From positions 62,001-126,000 of the forward strand of contig NZ_AEDD01000010.1 of the NCBI RefSeq assembly GCF_000179615.1: a stretch of DNA of 64,000 nt. The letters are read 5' to 3'. This document shows, piece by piece, positions 52,267-62,994 of the stretch. A program made the translations under genes and the position numbers. Below the pieces are notes generated by a model. It was not told the origin of the DNA. It made no database searches and was given only the letters and a program-made list of their open reading frames with translations. The DNA is from Paenibacillus curdlanolyticus YK9. GTDB lineage: Bacteria > Bacillota > Bacilli > Paenibacillales > Paenibacillaceae. Each line of letters begins with the position of its first letter. The stretch's first letter is position 1.

Positions 52267-53214
52267 ATGAGAACATCCGCATTACTCACATCATCGATCA
52301 AAACACTACTGCTGTCGCTGGCGATTGCCACCTTCGCTGTAACAGCGCCAGCAGCTGCACATGCAGAATCAGCACAAGCTTCAACATCATCCGAGCCGCA
52401 ATGGGTTGTCGGAACCGGTCAATCGGTCGGTCTAGGCACGATCGCGAATTTGAAGGTGAAACAGGGCTACTCGTTTATGGATGCCCAGAATACGAAGCAG
52501 TTCATCAAGCAATACGGCGGCGTACCAAGCCAGCATGAGATCGGCGCGATCGCTCCCGATAGCCAGGACGAGAACTGGATCGTTTATTTTGAATATGAGG
52601 ACGTTGGGCACATCTCAGACAAAGATAAGGATGAGATCGATGTAGAAGCGCTGTTAGATAGCTACAAAGACGGCACAGCGGAGTCTAATAAGGATTTGGC
52701 GGAAGCCGATCGCTTATACGTGGATGGCTGGTTCACGCCTCCGGCATATAATGAGACTGTTCGCAGCTTGACGTGGGCGCTTCTCGGCCATGACAGCACG
52801 CAAGAGAAGCTCATTAACTACAACATGCGCATTCTGACGCGCGAAGGGTTCATTTCCGCTATTCTCGTGTCCGACCCGGATCATCTGGATGCTGACCGCA
52901 AAACGTTCGAGCGCGATATTTTGCCTGCTGTAACAGTCAAACCGGGACAAACCTATGCCGACTTCGACGAATCGAAGGACAAAATGGCCGAGTACGGGCT
53001 GAAAGGCTTGATCCTTGGAGGCGTCGGAGTTGCCGTAGCGAAGAAGGTCGGGCTGCTCGCCCTCATTGCCGTACTGTTCAAAAAGTTCTTTATCGTCCTA
53101 TTGGCTCCGATCATTTATGTATGGAACAAGATTTTCCGTCGTAAAAAGCAACCGAACACTATCAACTCCGAAACGGAGCCAGTGCAGGAACAACAGCCGC
53201 CGACCGGTACGTAA
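52267..53214 (+). CDS. DUF2167 membrane protein
   Basis: A 315-residue protein starting at ATG 52267 behind GGGGGAAA. It has a signal peptide (about 1-34, cleavage likely after AHA), then the DUF2167 domain (PQWVVGTGQSVGLGTIANLKV..., LYVDGWFTPPAYNETVRSLTWAL). One or two transmembrane segments lie near the C-terminus (about 243-290), before a basic then proline-rich tail. DUF2167 proteins are envelope proteins of unknown function. Stand-alone unit between ssrA and smpB; the 415-base gap before it shows no gene. Confidence 0.8.
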   Translation: MRTSALLTSSIKTLLLSLAIATFAVTAPAAAHAESAQASTSSEPQWVVGTGQSVGLGTIANLKVKQGYSFMDAQNTKQFIKQYGGVPSQHEIGAIAPDSQDENWIVYFEYEDVGHISDKDKDEIDVEALLDSYKDGTAESNKDLAEADRLYVDGWFTPPAYNETVRSLTWALLGHDSTQEKLINYNMRILTREGFISAILVSDPDHLDADRKTFERDILPAVTVKPGQTYADFDESKDKMAEYGLKGLILGGVGVAVAKKVGLLALIAVLFKKFFIVLLAPIIYVWNKIFRRKKQPNTINSETEPVQEQQPPTGT

Positions 53215-53288
53215 GTAAGTCAGACTGCCCTTAGGACGAAAGAGCTTGCTAACCTCGAACTTGTCCGTTCTACCTGTTCGAAAACAAA

Positions 53289-53362
53289 TAAAACCTTTGG
53301 TTCACTAGGTTGATCCGAACGTGGAGATCCGATTCAGTCGTCGTGTGCACCAAAGGTTTTTT
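53289..53362. terminator. Long-range hairpin terminator between DUF2167 and smpB
   Basis: AAAACCTTTGG at the left and CCAAAGGTTTTTT at the right enclose a second inner stem; it serves both convergent genes. Confidence 0.7.
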
Positions 53363-53386
53363 ATTAGTTGAATGTGGGCGTTGCGA

Positions 53387-53869
53387 TTATCTCGCCACTT
53401 TTTGCTTCTCGCGTAGTGCGCGTTGGATATCACGCTGCGCGTCCCGCTTCGCCGCGGTATCGCGTTTGTCGTAGTTTTTCTTACCTTTACCGAGGCCGAT
53501 TAGCAGCTTCGCGTAGCCGTTACGGACGTAAATTTTAAGCGGCACGATCGTGTAGCCCTCTTGCTTGGATAAGCCGAGCAGCTTATGGATCTGCACCTTA
53601 TGCAGCAGCAGCTTGCGCGCGCGCGTCGGGTCAGTTGGGTTATGACGGTTACCCTGCTCGAATGGGCTGATGTGCATGTTATGGACGAACATTTCACCGT
53701 TGCGAATGGTCGCGAATGCATCGCTTATGTTTGCCCTGCCATTGCGAACCGACTTGATCTCCGTGCCTGTCAGCACGATGCCCGCTTCATACGTATCTTC
53801 GATGAAGTAGTCATGCGATGCTTTCTTATTCTGTGCGAGTGGCTTGCTGTCATGCGTCTGCTTCGCCAT
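53387..53869 (-). CDS. smpB: SsrA-binding protein SmpB
   Basis: A 160-residue SmpB starting at the ATG complementary to 53867-53869 behind GGTGGAGAG. Conserved segments are visible: [37 protein letters not shown], and the basic tail [15 protein letters not shown] that enters the ribosomal A site. It delivers alanyl-tmRNA to stalled ribosomes. It is about 1.5 kb upstream of ssrA in the same direction and downstream of rnr, the standard trans-translation/RNase R cluster. Confidence 0.96.
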   Translation of the reverse strand: MAKQTHDSKPLAQNKKASHDYFIEDTYEAGIVLTGTEIKSVRNGRANISDAFATIRNGEMFVHNMHISPFEQGNRHNPTDPTRARKLLLHKVQIHKLLGLSKQEGYTIVPLKIYVRNGYAKLLIGLGKGKKNYDKRDTAAKRDAQRDIQRALREKQKVAR

Positions 53870-54123
53870 GGTCTCTCCACCTTTCATAGTTACGTAATCC
53901 GCTTGCATCCGATCAGCAGCCGAAAAGCCCGCCAATACGGACAACTAGACCTTCATTGTAGCAACTTTCCAGTTCGAACACAAGGCATGGCAGGCCTCGG
54001 CAGTACAGTCCAGCAGGCTTCGCCCGCAAGATGAATCGATACATAATCGCTCTTTCAACAGGAGATACCAATATAGCTGTCCGTACCTGATTCATTCCCG
54101 AACGAAAGGAGGCGTTGTATTCC

Positions 54124-54213
54124 ATGTCATCCCGTAGAGACAATGGCAACAAGCAGCAAGGCCACGGCAACCAAAACACGCAGACGAAAACTGGCGATAA
54201 AAAAGGCGAATAG
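54124..54213 (+). CDS. 29-residue Gln/Asn/Lys-rich small ORF
   Basis: ATG 54124 to TAG 54213 behind AAAGGAGGCG. The peptide is very hydrophilic (NGNKQQGHGNQNTQTKTGDKK), in the style of small acid-soluble spore proteins (SspL-like), but too short to assign. Promoter support is not evident. Confidence 0.4.
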   Translation: MSSRRDNGNKQQGHGNQNTQTKTGDKKGE

Positions 54214-54487
54214 CAGCAGGCCGCAGCTCAGCTTGCTAACTTGTTGCATGATTCTGCACGATGCCATCTGGCGAGAGTAGAGGGCATGCTTGCTTTATGC
54301 TTTGAATAACTTTGAGACAAGCGAGTAGAGAAGAGGCATGCATCGGCCATTAAGGTGGCAGTGGTGTATAGCCTCTTTTTTGAATCGCCTGCCCGATATG
54401 CCGTGAATCGCGGTGCCGGTCCGATGCAATTGCAGGCACATAGTTAGTTGGCACACGCCTTATTGTCTGCCCCCTCCTCACTGCAGT

Positions 54488-54665
54488 CTGTACAATGAAA
54501 TAAGCTCCAATCTGCTGCAGCCCCACTTCCCATTGCAGAACGTACAACGTCCGCAATCCTTTAGAGAGTAACTAGCGCTCTTCAATCCCTTTAATATATC
54601 TGTCATTGTACAAAATGCAATCGCAGCCGCTCGCCAGCTCCAATGTCGAGTACTCATTGTACAGT
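54488..54665. repeat. Second MITE-like palindromic element
   Basis: CTGTACAATG at 54488-54497 is the exact complement of CATTGTACAG at 54656-54665, giving a 178-bp non-coding segment with terminal inverted repeats. An extra internal CATTGTACA is at 54604. The size is close to that of the 187-bp element at 4610, but the ends differ. The interval 54214-54763 has no supported gene. Confidence 0.45.
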
Positions 54666-54763
54666 TTACAACGAGCAACACGAAACTTCAGATGGATCTA
54701 CGAGTCAAAGTTGCCTAACCACCGTATGCAGCCCCCGTCCCCCGCTGAGCTCATCATTCGATC

Positions 54764-54809
54764 AAAAAAAGCATGCGCGATGTCCACCTCTCGATGGTAT
54801 CGCGCATGC
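54764..54809 (-). terminator. Terminator of rnr
   Basis: GCATGCGCGAT / ATCGCGCATGC hairpin followed on the minus strand by seven Ts. Confidence 0.8.
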
Positions 54810-54857
54810 TTGCTTGGTCTCATTACCATTGCTAATCGGATATGTCCCGAATCAGCG

Positions 54858-57800
54858 CTATTTTCGTTTCTTCCGCACGAACGCTGCTGTTGCGTTTCCG
54901 CCGCCTGACTTCTTTTTCTTGCGCGGTCTGCCGCTTCCGCCACTGCCTTGGGCAGATGCGCCGGCACCGCCTGCGCCAGTGCTGCGCTGCGGGCCGCCGC
55001 CTTCCGATCGGTTGCCCGAGAACACGCCGCTCTCGGTCGTGTTCTTCCGTCGGCCGGAGGATTGGCGACCGCCTTGGCCTCCGCCTCCAAAACCACCGCC
55101 GCCACGGCGGTTGTCGCCGCCGCGACGTCCGTCTCCGCGGCGCGTGCCTTCGCCGCCTTCGCCGCCGTCATCGCGGCGAGGATTGCTGTCGCCGCGGATC
55201 GGCAGGCCCCACATATCTACGCGTGGGCCCTTATTCGCCGCACGCGGGGGCCGCGTGCTCCAGAGCGCGCCGTCATCGTCGCGCTCCGCCGAGCTCCGCT
55301 CGGCGCTATCGCTCGTCGCGTCTACTCGACGCGGCGCCTCGCTCCACGCTTCACCGCCCGGCGCGCTACCGCCGCGCCGACCGCGCCCGCGCTTGCCGCC
55401 GCTATCGCCGGCGGCACCCCACTGGCTCGCGCCCGCCGCATCCGCGCCTTGCGCGCCATCCGCTCCGCGTCCGCGGCTGTGCCCGCGTCCCGCGCCACTC
55501 TCGCTCGCGCTCCATTCGCGCTCGCCCGCACCATCTCCGCGTCCGCGACCACGTCCGCGGCCTGCCCCGCTCTCGCCCCACGCTTGACGCGCACCTTGCC
55601 CTGCGCCTTCCGCTTCGCCTCCGCGCCGACCACGTCCGCGGCCTGCTCCGCCGCTAGCCGCGCCTTCACTCGTACCCCAAGCATCGCGAGCACCTTGCGT
55701 GCCGCCAGTCTCGTTCAACCCCCATGTGCCGCGCTCACCGCCAACCTTGCGTCGACGGCCGCTGCCTGCTCCACCACTCGCATTGCCGCCAGCTCCACGA
55801 CCACGGCCTGCTTCACCGCGCGCTGCACCTTGTCCGCCGCCGGATGCTCCGCGACCGCGACCTGAACCGCCGCTTGCCGCTGCGCCGCCGCGACCACCAC
55901 GATCATCGCGCCCGAAGCCGCCGCTGCGCTTGCGTGCTGGCCCGCGTCCGCCGCCAGCTTCCGCGAAGCCGCGGAAGCCGCTGCGAGGCTTCATATCGAC
56001 CATTTCAAAATCAATCGTATAATCTTCCATATTCACGCGCGCCACGCGAATCTTCACTTCGTCGCCGATGCGATATACCTTGGAGGTTCGCTCGCCGATC
56101 AATGCCATGTGCAGCTCATGGAAGTGGTAATAATCGTCTGTCAAATCACTAAGACGAATTAATCCGTCTACCGTATTGTCCAGCTCGACGAACATGCCGA
56201 AGCTCGTCACGCTGCTGATTAAGCCATCGAATTCTTCGCCGACCTTGTCGAGCATGAATTCGCATTTTTTAAGCTTATCCGTATCACGCTCAGCATCGAC
56301 CGCCACGCGCTCTCGCTCCGACGATTGCTGCGCAATCTCCGGCATTCTGGCGCGGAGCGTATCATTACGCTGCTCCGTGAGCGCTCCGCCATTCTCGATG
56401 ACCTCGCGCATCACGCGGTGAATGACCAAGTCCGGGTAACGCCGGATCGGCGATGTGAAGTGCGTATAGAACTCTGCAGCAAGGCCGAAGTGGCCCAAGC
56501 TCTCTGCATCGTACTTCGCCTGCTTCATGGATCGCAGCATCATCGTCGAGATGACCGTCTCTTCCTTGCTGCCGCGGATTTCCTCCAGCAGGGTTTGCAG
56601 GGAGCGAGGGTGAACCGAGTTGCCCTTCCCTTTGACCACATAGCCGAAGTTGGATACGAGCTGCATGAAGTGCATCAGCTTCTCGCCGTCTGGATCATCA
56701 TGCGTCCGGTAGAGGAACGGCACTCGCAGCCAGTGGAAATGCTCCGCAACCGTTTCGTTCGCTGCCAGCATGAATTCCTCGATGATCATCTCGGCAATCG
56801 AACGTTCGCGTTTCACGATATCGACTGGTTTGCCTTGGTCATCCACGATAACCTTAGACTCTTGGAAATCAAAATCGATAGCACCGCGCTTCATCCGCAT
56901 TTTGCGCAAGCGCATCGCCAACTCTTCCATCAGACTGAACAGGTCAAGGAGACCAGCATACCGTTCCTTCAGCTCGGTTTCCGGCTCTTCCTCCGTCGCC
57001 GTGAGCAAACGCTTTACGTTCGTATACGTCATCCGCTCCGTCGTCCGAATAACGCTCGTAAACACATCATGCCTTACCCGCTTCAGCGTCGTCGCGTCGA
57101 ACTCCATCTCGCACGACATTGTCAGACGATCCACCTGCGGATTCAGCGAGCAAATGCCATTCGATAATCGATGCGGCAGCATTGGAATAACGCGGTCTAC
57201 GAGGTAGACGCTGCAGCCGCGGCGATACGCTTCCTCATCGAGCGCAGATCGCTCGCGAACGTAATAGCCGACATCCGCGATATGCACGCCGAGCAAATAG
57301 TTGCCGTTGTCGAGCCGCTTCACATGCACCGCGTCATCGAGGTCCTTGGCATCCTCGCCATCGATCGTTACGATCGTCTCGCCGCGCAGATCCCGACGGC
57401 CTTGCTGCACGATCTCTTCCTCTGTAATGGAGTCCGGCGCTGCTTCCGCTTCTGCCAGTACGTCCACCGGGAAACTCTCCGGCAGCTGATGCTTGCGGAT
57501 AATCGACAGAATATCGACGCCAGGATCATCCTTGTGGCCCAGAATCTCAATAACCTCGCCCTGAGCCGCCGCCCGACCTTCTGGATATGCCGTGATGCGC
57601 ACGACAACCTTTTGTCCGGATACCGCGCCGCCGAACTGTCCTCTCGGGACAAAAATATCGCGGTTGATCCGCTTGTCATCCGGCAATACGAATCCATAGG
57701 CGTCATGGTTGTCGAATGTTCCAACAACCTGCGTCACCGCCCGCGTTACAACGCGGACGACTTCGCCCTCCATCCGGCCGCCTCCCTCGCTCTGCGAGGT

Positions 57801-58139
57801 GACGCGCACGAGCGCGATATCGCCGTTCATCGCGCTTTTCAGATCGTTGGCATGCAAATAGACGTCCGGATGCTCCTTCTCGTCCGGAATGAGGAAAGCG
57901 AAGCCTTTGGCATGAGCCTGCACGCGGCCCCGCACCAGATTCATTCGCTCAATGACGCCGTAGCGGTCATTGCGGGTCCGAATGATTTTGCCCGCTTCCT
58001 CCAATTCATTTAGCAGCTTCAGGAACGACCGGAAGTCTTCCGCGTCCGCTGCCTTGAAGTGCTGTTCCAGTTCCTGATAAGTCATCGGCTTATATGCCGT
58101 TTCTCTCATAAAATCAAGCAAGTCCTGCTCTAAGCTCAT
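54858..58139 (-). CDS. rnr: Ribonuclease R with long Arg/Gly-rich C-terminal extension
   Basis: A 1093-residue exoribonuclease starting at the ATG complementary to 58137-58139 behind GGAGGAATC. Regions in order: N-terminal helix-turn-helix (about 1-65), cold-shock domains (about 70-225), the RNB catalytic domain (about 240-590) with the magnesium-binding IDGEDAKDLDDAVHV, and an S1 domain (about 630-715). RNase R is normally about 700-820 residues. Here a low-complexity tail of about 375 residues follows, made of GRGRGRG, SGGAGRG and GGGGF blocks with scattered Trp, ending in KKKKSGGGNATAAFVRKKRK. It degrades structured RNA and, with SmpB-tmRNA, non-stop mRNA. The tail looks like an RGG-type RNA-binding disordered region. 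Confidence 0.93.
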   Translation of the reverse strand: MSLEQDLLDFMRETAYKPMTYQELEQHFKAADAEDFRSFLKLLNELEEAGKIIRTRNDRYGVIERMNLVRGRVQAHAKGFAFLIPDEKEHPDVYLHANDLKSAMNGDIALVRVTSQSEGGGRMEGEVVRVVTRAVTQVVGTFDNHDAYGFVLPDDKRINRDIFVPRGQFGGAVSGQKVVVRITAYPEGRAAAQGEVIEILGHKDDPGVDILSIIRKHQLPESFPVDVLAEAEAAPDSITEEEIVQQGRRDLRGETIVTIDGEDAKDLDDAVHVKRLDNGNYLLGVHIADVGYYVRERSALDEEAYRRGCSVYLVDRVIPMLPHRLSNGICSLNPQVDRLTMSCEMEFDATTLKRVRHDVFTSVIRTTERMTYTNVKRLLTATEEEPETELKERYAGLLDLFSLMEELAMRLRKMRMKRGAIDFDFQESKVIVDDQGKPVDIVKRERSIAEMIIEEFMLAANETVAEHFHWLRVPFLYRTHDDPDGEKLMHFMQLVSNFGYVVKGKGNSVHPRSLQTLLEEIRGSKEETVISTMMLRSMKQAKYDAESLGHFGLAAEFYTHFTSPIRRYPDLVIHRVMREVIENGGALTEQRNDTLRARMPEIAQQSSERERVAVDAERDTDKLKKCEFMLDKVGEEFDGLISSVTSFGMFVELDNTVDGLIRLSDLTDDYYHFHELHMALIGERTSKVYRIGDEVKIRVARVNMEDYTIDFEMVDMKPRSGFRGFAEAGGGRGPARKRSGGFGRDDRGGRGGAAASGGSGRGRGASGGGQGAARGEAGRGRGAGGNASGGAGSGRRRKVGGERGTWGLNETGGTQGARDAWGTSEGAASGGAGRGRGRRGGEAEGAGQGARQAWGESGAGRGRGRGRGDGAGEREWSASESGAGRGHSRGRGADGAQGADAAGASQWGAAGDSGGKRGRGRRGGSAPGGEAWSEAPRRVDATSDSAERSSAERDDDGALWSTRPPRAANKGPRVDMWGLPIRGDSNPRRDDGGEGGEGTRRGDGRRGGDNRRGGGGFGGGGQGGRQSSGRRKNTTESGVFSGNRSEGGGPQRSTGAGGAGASAQGSGGSGRPRKKKKSGGGNATAAFVRKKRK

Positions 58140-58459
58140 GATTCCTCCGCCCTCGCGTCGTCTTGACCGGGTCTCTTGTAGTTCGACAATAAAGGATATA
58201 TTTTCATATACCATCTAGTATACACGAAACCTTCGCCCTTCATCCGCATTCCTTAAAAAATACGAACCCGCTGCACGCCGCATAACGGCGGTATTTTCGG
58301 GCGTTCCAGCCCAATCCATCGGCCCCCTCGAGGTGGATTTGCTTTCCTTCTATTTTATGCAGACGACCCTCTAATATCCGCAGCCAAACGCCCGACCCTA
58401 CAAATTGTAGAATCGGGCGTCATATACAGCCGTTTGGCCAAATATTTTGTGTTATCGCT

Positions 58460-58888
58460 TCATTGCTCGCTCGCCGATTTCAGCTGCTTCACGCGGTCCA
58501 TCCGCTGCTGAAACCCGGCACGCAGCTCCTGCAGCTTGTTCAGCCGCTCATCGATCCGGTCTAGGAAGAATTGCAGCTCGACTTCGCCCTGATCAAGAAA
58601 CTTCCGCTTTTCCTCCGCCTCCGTTTCCTGCGAATACGCGCTGCGGATTTCTCCGAGACGTCCCTCCAGCGCCATAATGACTTTGATCTCTTGCAGCGAA
58701 ATGCCCAGCACTTCTTTCATCCGCACGATTTGCTCCAGCTGCTGCATAATCTTATCGTCATAAAACCGGTGTCCGCCCTCTGTGCGCGGCACCCCGCTCA
58801 ACAGCCCAATTTCCTCATAATAATGGAGCGTCCTTGCCGTCACGCTAAACCGTTCACATACCTCTTCTACTGTATAACGTTCCTTCAT
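58460..58888 (-). CDS. MerR-family transcriptional regulator
   Basis: A 142-residue MerR protein starting at the ATG complementary to 58886-58888 behind GGAGGCAG. The winged helix-turn-helix YTVEEVCERFSVTARTLHYYEEIGLL is followed by EGGHRFYDDKIMQQLEQIVRMKEVLGISLQEIKVI and a long dimerisation coiled coil (about 85-135). No metal-binding Cys are seen, so a metal sensor is unlikely; the effector is unknown. It lies between rnr and secG; the 320 bases before it contain a GC-rich stretch but no gene. Confidence 0.9.
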   Translation of the reverse strand: MKERYTVEEVCERFSVTARTLHYYEEIGLLSGVPRTEGGHRFYDDKIMQQLEQIVRMKEVLGISLQEIKVIMALEGRLGEIRSAYSQETEAEEKRKFLDQGEVELQFFLDRIDERLNKLQELRAGFQQRMDRVKQLKSASEQ

Positions 58889-59021
58889 TCGCTGCCTCCG
58901 AGCCTGCCAATCTGGCAATGATTCACTTATTATAAACGATATCTTACGCAAGCATAAGGTATGCTCCGCAGAAACATACGCAATCTAACTTTCCGCCATG
59001 TTAGAATGCCCTTAAGACAAC

Positions 59022-59049
59022 AAAAAAGAGCTGAGACGATGCTCAGCTC
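59022..59049 (-). terminator. Terminator of secG
   Basis: GAGCTGAG-ACGATG-CTCAGCTC stem with a T run on the minus strand. Confidence 0.8.
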
Positions 59050-59083
59050 CTTCATGTTTCGTATCCGACAAAGATACGGGTTA

Positions 59084-59320
59084 TTAGTTCTTAACGAAGT
59101 ACGATACAACCAGCGCCAGGATGAAGAAGCTAGCTGCGAAGCCGATCGTCAGACGCTGCAGGAACAGGTCCAGACCGCGCGCCTTCTGTTTACCGAACAA
59201 GTGCTCCGCACCGCCGGAGATGGCGCCGGACAACCCTGCACTCTTACCTTTCTGAAGAAGCACGACCGAGATCAAGCCCAATGCCGCGATAATCAGCAAG
59301 ATTTTGAATAAAATGTCCAC
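59084..59320 (-). CDS. secG: Preprotein translocase subunit SecG
   Basis: A 78-residue protein with two transmembrane helices (about 4-21 and 57-74) and the SecG motif [25 protein letters not shown] between them. It is a non-essential stimulatory part of the SecYEG channel. Its place between eno and rnr matches the usual Bacillota order, although here a ROK kinase, a sugar isomerase and a MerR gene are interposed. Confidence 0.95.
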   Translation of the reverse strand: MDILFKILLIIAALGLISVVLLQKGKSAGLSGAISGGAEHLFGKQKARGLDLFLQRLTIGFAASFFILALVVSYFVKN

Positions 59321-59499
59321 TTTTCCACCTCCTAAGTTGAGCCTTGTACGGATTAAATCCGCCCAGTTTGTTTTAGGACATGCCTAAAAACAGTAATTTG
59401 ATTGTATCATATCCATACCTTTGGCACAATAGCGCTTATTCAATCGCTTTCATCGATTGCATGCAATGATGCCGAGCAAGCGCCATAACGTTCCGAATG

Positions 59500-60390
59500 T
59501 TACGCCCCGCGCGCTTGCCTTGCCGCCGCTTCAATGCCAAGCGCCAAAGCGCCGCTTAAGCCGGCGTTATCCCCGAGCCCTGGCGATACGATATAGGAAT
59601 CGATGTCTGATATCAGCTGCTTCGAGCTGACATACCCGTTCAGCTGCTTCTTTACCTCGGCGCGAATCAATGGGAACAGCTGCGCTTGATGCATAACGCC
59701 GCCTCCGAGAATGACCTTGCGCGGCGATAGCATCAGAACCGCATTGACCACTGCCTGCCCAATATAGTAAGCCTCGATCGCCCATGCCGGATGATCCGCA
59801 GCCAGCTCGCTGCCCTTCACCTGCCAACGTTTCTCGAGTGCAGGTCCCGCTGCCATGCCTTCCAAGCAGTCGCCGTGATATGGACATGCCCCCTCGAACG
59901 AATCCTCCGGGTGGCGACGCATCAGCACATGTCCGCCTTCTGGATGGACAAGCCCATGCACAAGCTTTCCCTCGGCATATACGCCGACACCGACACCTGT
60001 GCCAATCGTATAATAAACGCAGCTGTCCAGTCCTTTGGCCGCGCCCCATTTGGCCTCGCCATACGCTGCTGCATTCACATCCGTATCCCATCCCATTGGC
60101 ACATCAAACGCACGCTTCATCGTCCCCAGAAAGTCAAAGCCGGACCATCCCGGTTTCGGCGTCGTCGTAACATGGCCGTAGTCGTCCTGACTCGGATCAA
60201 GCCCGATCGGGCCGAATGTACCGATGCCGATCGCTTCTACCCCTTTGCCTTGAAAAAACTGAATGACATGCTTCATCGTCACATCCGGATGCTCTGTCGG
60301 AAACGACACTCGCTCTGTAATCGCTCCCGTCTCGTCTCCGATGCCGCATACAAACTTTGTTCCTCCAGCTTCAATCGCACCTACGATCAT
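59500..60390 (-). CDS. ROK-family fructokinase
   Basis: A 296-residue ROK kinase starting at the ATG complementary to 60388-60390 behind GGGGGAG. It shows the ATP loop GAIEAGGTKFVCGIGD and the GTGVGVGV turn. The zinc-binding HPEGGHVLMRRHPEDSFEGACPYHGDCLEGMAAG is the form seen in Bacillota fructokinases (GmuE/YdhR, ScrK-like) rather than the CxCGxxGCxE of glucokinases. It phosphorylates fructose to fructose-6-phosphate. It lies downstream of a sugar isomerase/epimerase gene in the same direction. Confidence 0.88.
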   Translation of the reverse strand: MIVGAIEAGGTKFVCGIGDETGAITERVSFPTEHPDVTMKHVIQFFQGKGVEAIGIGTFGPIGLDPSQDDYGHVTTTPKPGWSGFDFLGTMKRAFDVPMGWDTDVNAAAYGEAKWGAAKGLDSCVYYTIGTGVGVGVYAEGKLVHGLVHPEGGHVLMRRHPEDSFEGACPYHGDCLEGMAAGPALEKRWQVKGSELAADHPAWAIEAYYIGQAVVNAVLMLSPRKVILGGGVMHQAQLFPLIRAEVKKQLNGYVSSKQLISDIDSYIVSPGLGDNAGLSGALALGIEAAARQARGA

Positions 60391-60474
60391 GCGTGACTCC
60401 CCCCTGATCTCCATAAGAAGAGATGGCACCACAAGGCAGCCATCTCTGATTTTATCCCCGTATTGATTTCTGAT

Positions 60475-61248
60475 TTACAAATAGCCTTTTTTACGGAAGT
60501 ACTCCAAGCTGATTTTCGCGCTTTCAAGCGAAGACGACTGGAACTGCTCCTGCTCCACAATGAAGTATTCGATGCCTGATTGCTCCGCAATCGCCAGCAC
60601 CGGCTGAAAGTTCACGAGACCTGCTCCAATCTCGGTATCACTGCGATGATCGCCGAAGTCCTTAAAGTGCGCAAGCGGTACCCGGCCTGCATAACGCGAA
60701 ATATAATCAGCTGGGGCTCCTCCGCCAATATGGACCCACCCAAGATCGAACTCCGCAATCAGCTCGTCTGGCGTCAATTGCTGCAACAACCGATCGATGA
60801 GCGGTACTCCATCAACCAGCTTCAGCTCAAAATCATGATTATGGTAGCCATAAGTCATGCCCGCTGCCTTAACCTTTGTCGATGCCTGCTTCAAAATGCC
60901 CGCAAGCTTATCCACATCTTCCTGATTAGGGTTTTCCGGCAATGGCGCCCACGGTGTTACGATATATTGAAGACCAATTTCTTTTGCAAATGCAATTTGC
61001 TCATCGAACGCTTTCCACATCTCGTCCTCGGATTCCGTCCATTGCAGCCCGATATGGGCCGACGGCGCTTTCAGGCCTGTCTCCTCCAGTACTTTCTTCA
61101 CATCGCTGGACGACGTATTGAAGAACCCTGCGAACTCGATTGCCTGATAGCCTAGCTCGGCAACCTCTCGAATTGTTCCAATAAAATCGTTTTCTGCACG
61201 ATCACGAAGCGTGTACATCTGAATGCCAATAATCGGTTTAACTGCCAT
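60475..61248 (-). CDS. Sugar phosphate isomerase/epimerase (AP-endonuclease-2-like TIM barrel)
   Basis: A 257-residue protein starting at the ATG complementary to 61246-61248 (AAGGCGGTG upstream). TIM-barrel strands and metal residues are visible: GIQMYTLRDRAENDFIGTIREVAELGYQAIEFAG, APSAHIG, YGYHNHDFEL, LIAEFDLGWVHIGG, VPLAHFKDFGD and EYFIVEQEQ. This is the xylose-isomerase-like/IolE-IolI group. The substrate is unknown; the fructokinase downstream suggests a ketose pathway. Confidence 0.87.
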   Translation of the reverse strand: MAVKPIIGIQMYTLRDRAENDFIGTIREVAELGYQAIEFAGFFNTSSSDVKKVLEETGLKAPSAHIGLQWTESEDEMWKAFDEQIAFAKEIGLQYIVTPWAPLPENPNQEDVDKLAGILKQASTKVKAAGMTYGYHNHDFELKLVDGVPLIDRLLQQLTPDELIAEFDLGWVHIGGGAPADYISRYAGRVPLAHFKDFGDHRSDTEIGAGLVNFQPVLAIAEQSGIEYFIVEQEQFQSSSLESAKISLEYFRKKGYL

Positions 61249-61390
61249 GATGTTTAGCACCGCCTTGGAGTTTGTGTGTTTAGAACAGTGATTGCACTGC
61301 ATCTACTTTGTATTATAGATGTTGGATTTTCTTAAACTACCCCACTTTTTGTGCGTTTTATTTGTCATTTTGGCTTTATGCATCCGAAAA

Positions 61391-61426
61391 GAAAGACCCC
61401 CTTCCAGCGGAACCAGCCGCCGGAAG
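61391..61426 (-). terminator. Terminator of eno
   Basis: CTTCC-A-GCGG / CCGC-C-GGAAG stem with TCTTTCTTTT following on the minus strand. Confidence 0.6.
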
Positions 61427-61454
61427 AGAGCCTCTCATGAATCGCCAAAGCGAT

Positions 61455-62777
<1,323 letters not shown>

Positions 62778-62994
62778 TTATAGTTGTTGCCTAATTTCAA
62801 AAAAAACCAACATTTCTATGGTAAACGAAAACCGATCTGAATGCACGTCCTAGACGGCTTCAAACGCGTATTTTCGTTAAAATAATACAGGCTGCGCAGA
62901 ACGACTTTTTTTCGTCCGTGTCTCTCCCACTATATGTCTATATCTGCGCAAGCCTAAATCTATTGAGCTGGGTTCGCAATCGAGAAAAACGCGA

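Noticed and set aside
54643-55865. Long plus-strand frames rich in Pro, Arg, Ala over the 3' part of rnr
   Set aside because: Low-complexity antisense of the Arg/Gly-rich RNase R tail; GC-rich repeats remove stop codons in all frames.
56325-58013. Long plus-strand frames antisense to the rnr catalytic part
   Set aside because: They mirror the RNB and cold-shock regions, have no ribosome site and no domain resemblance.
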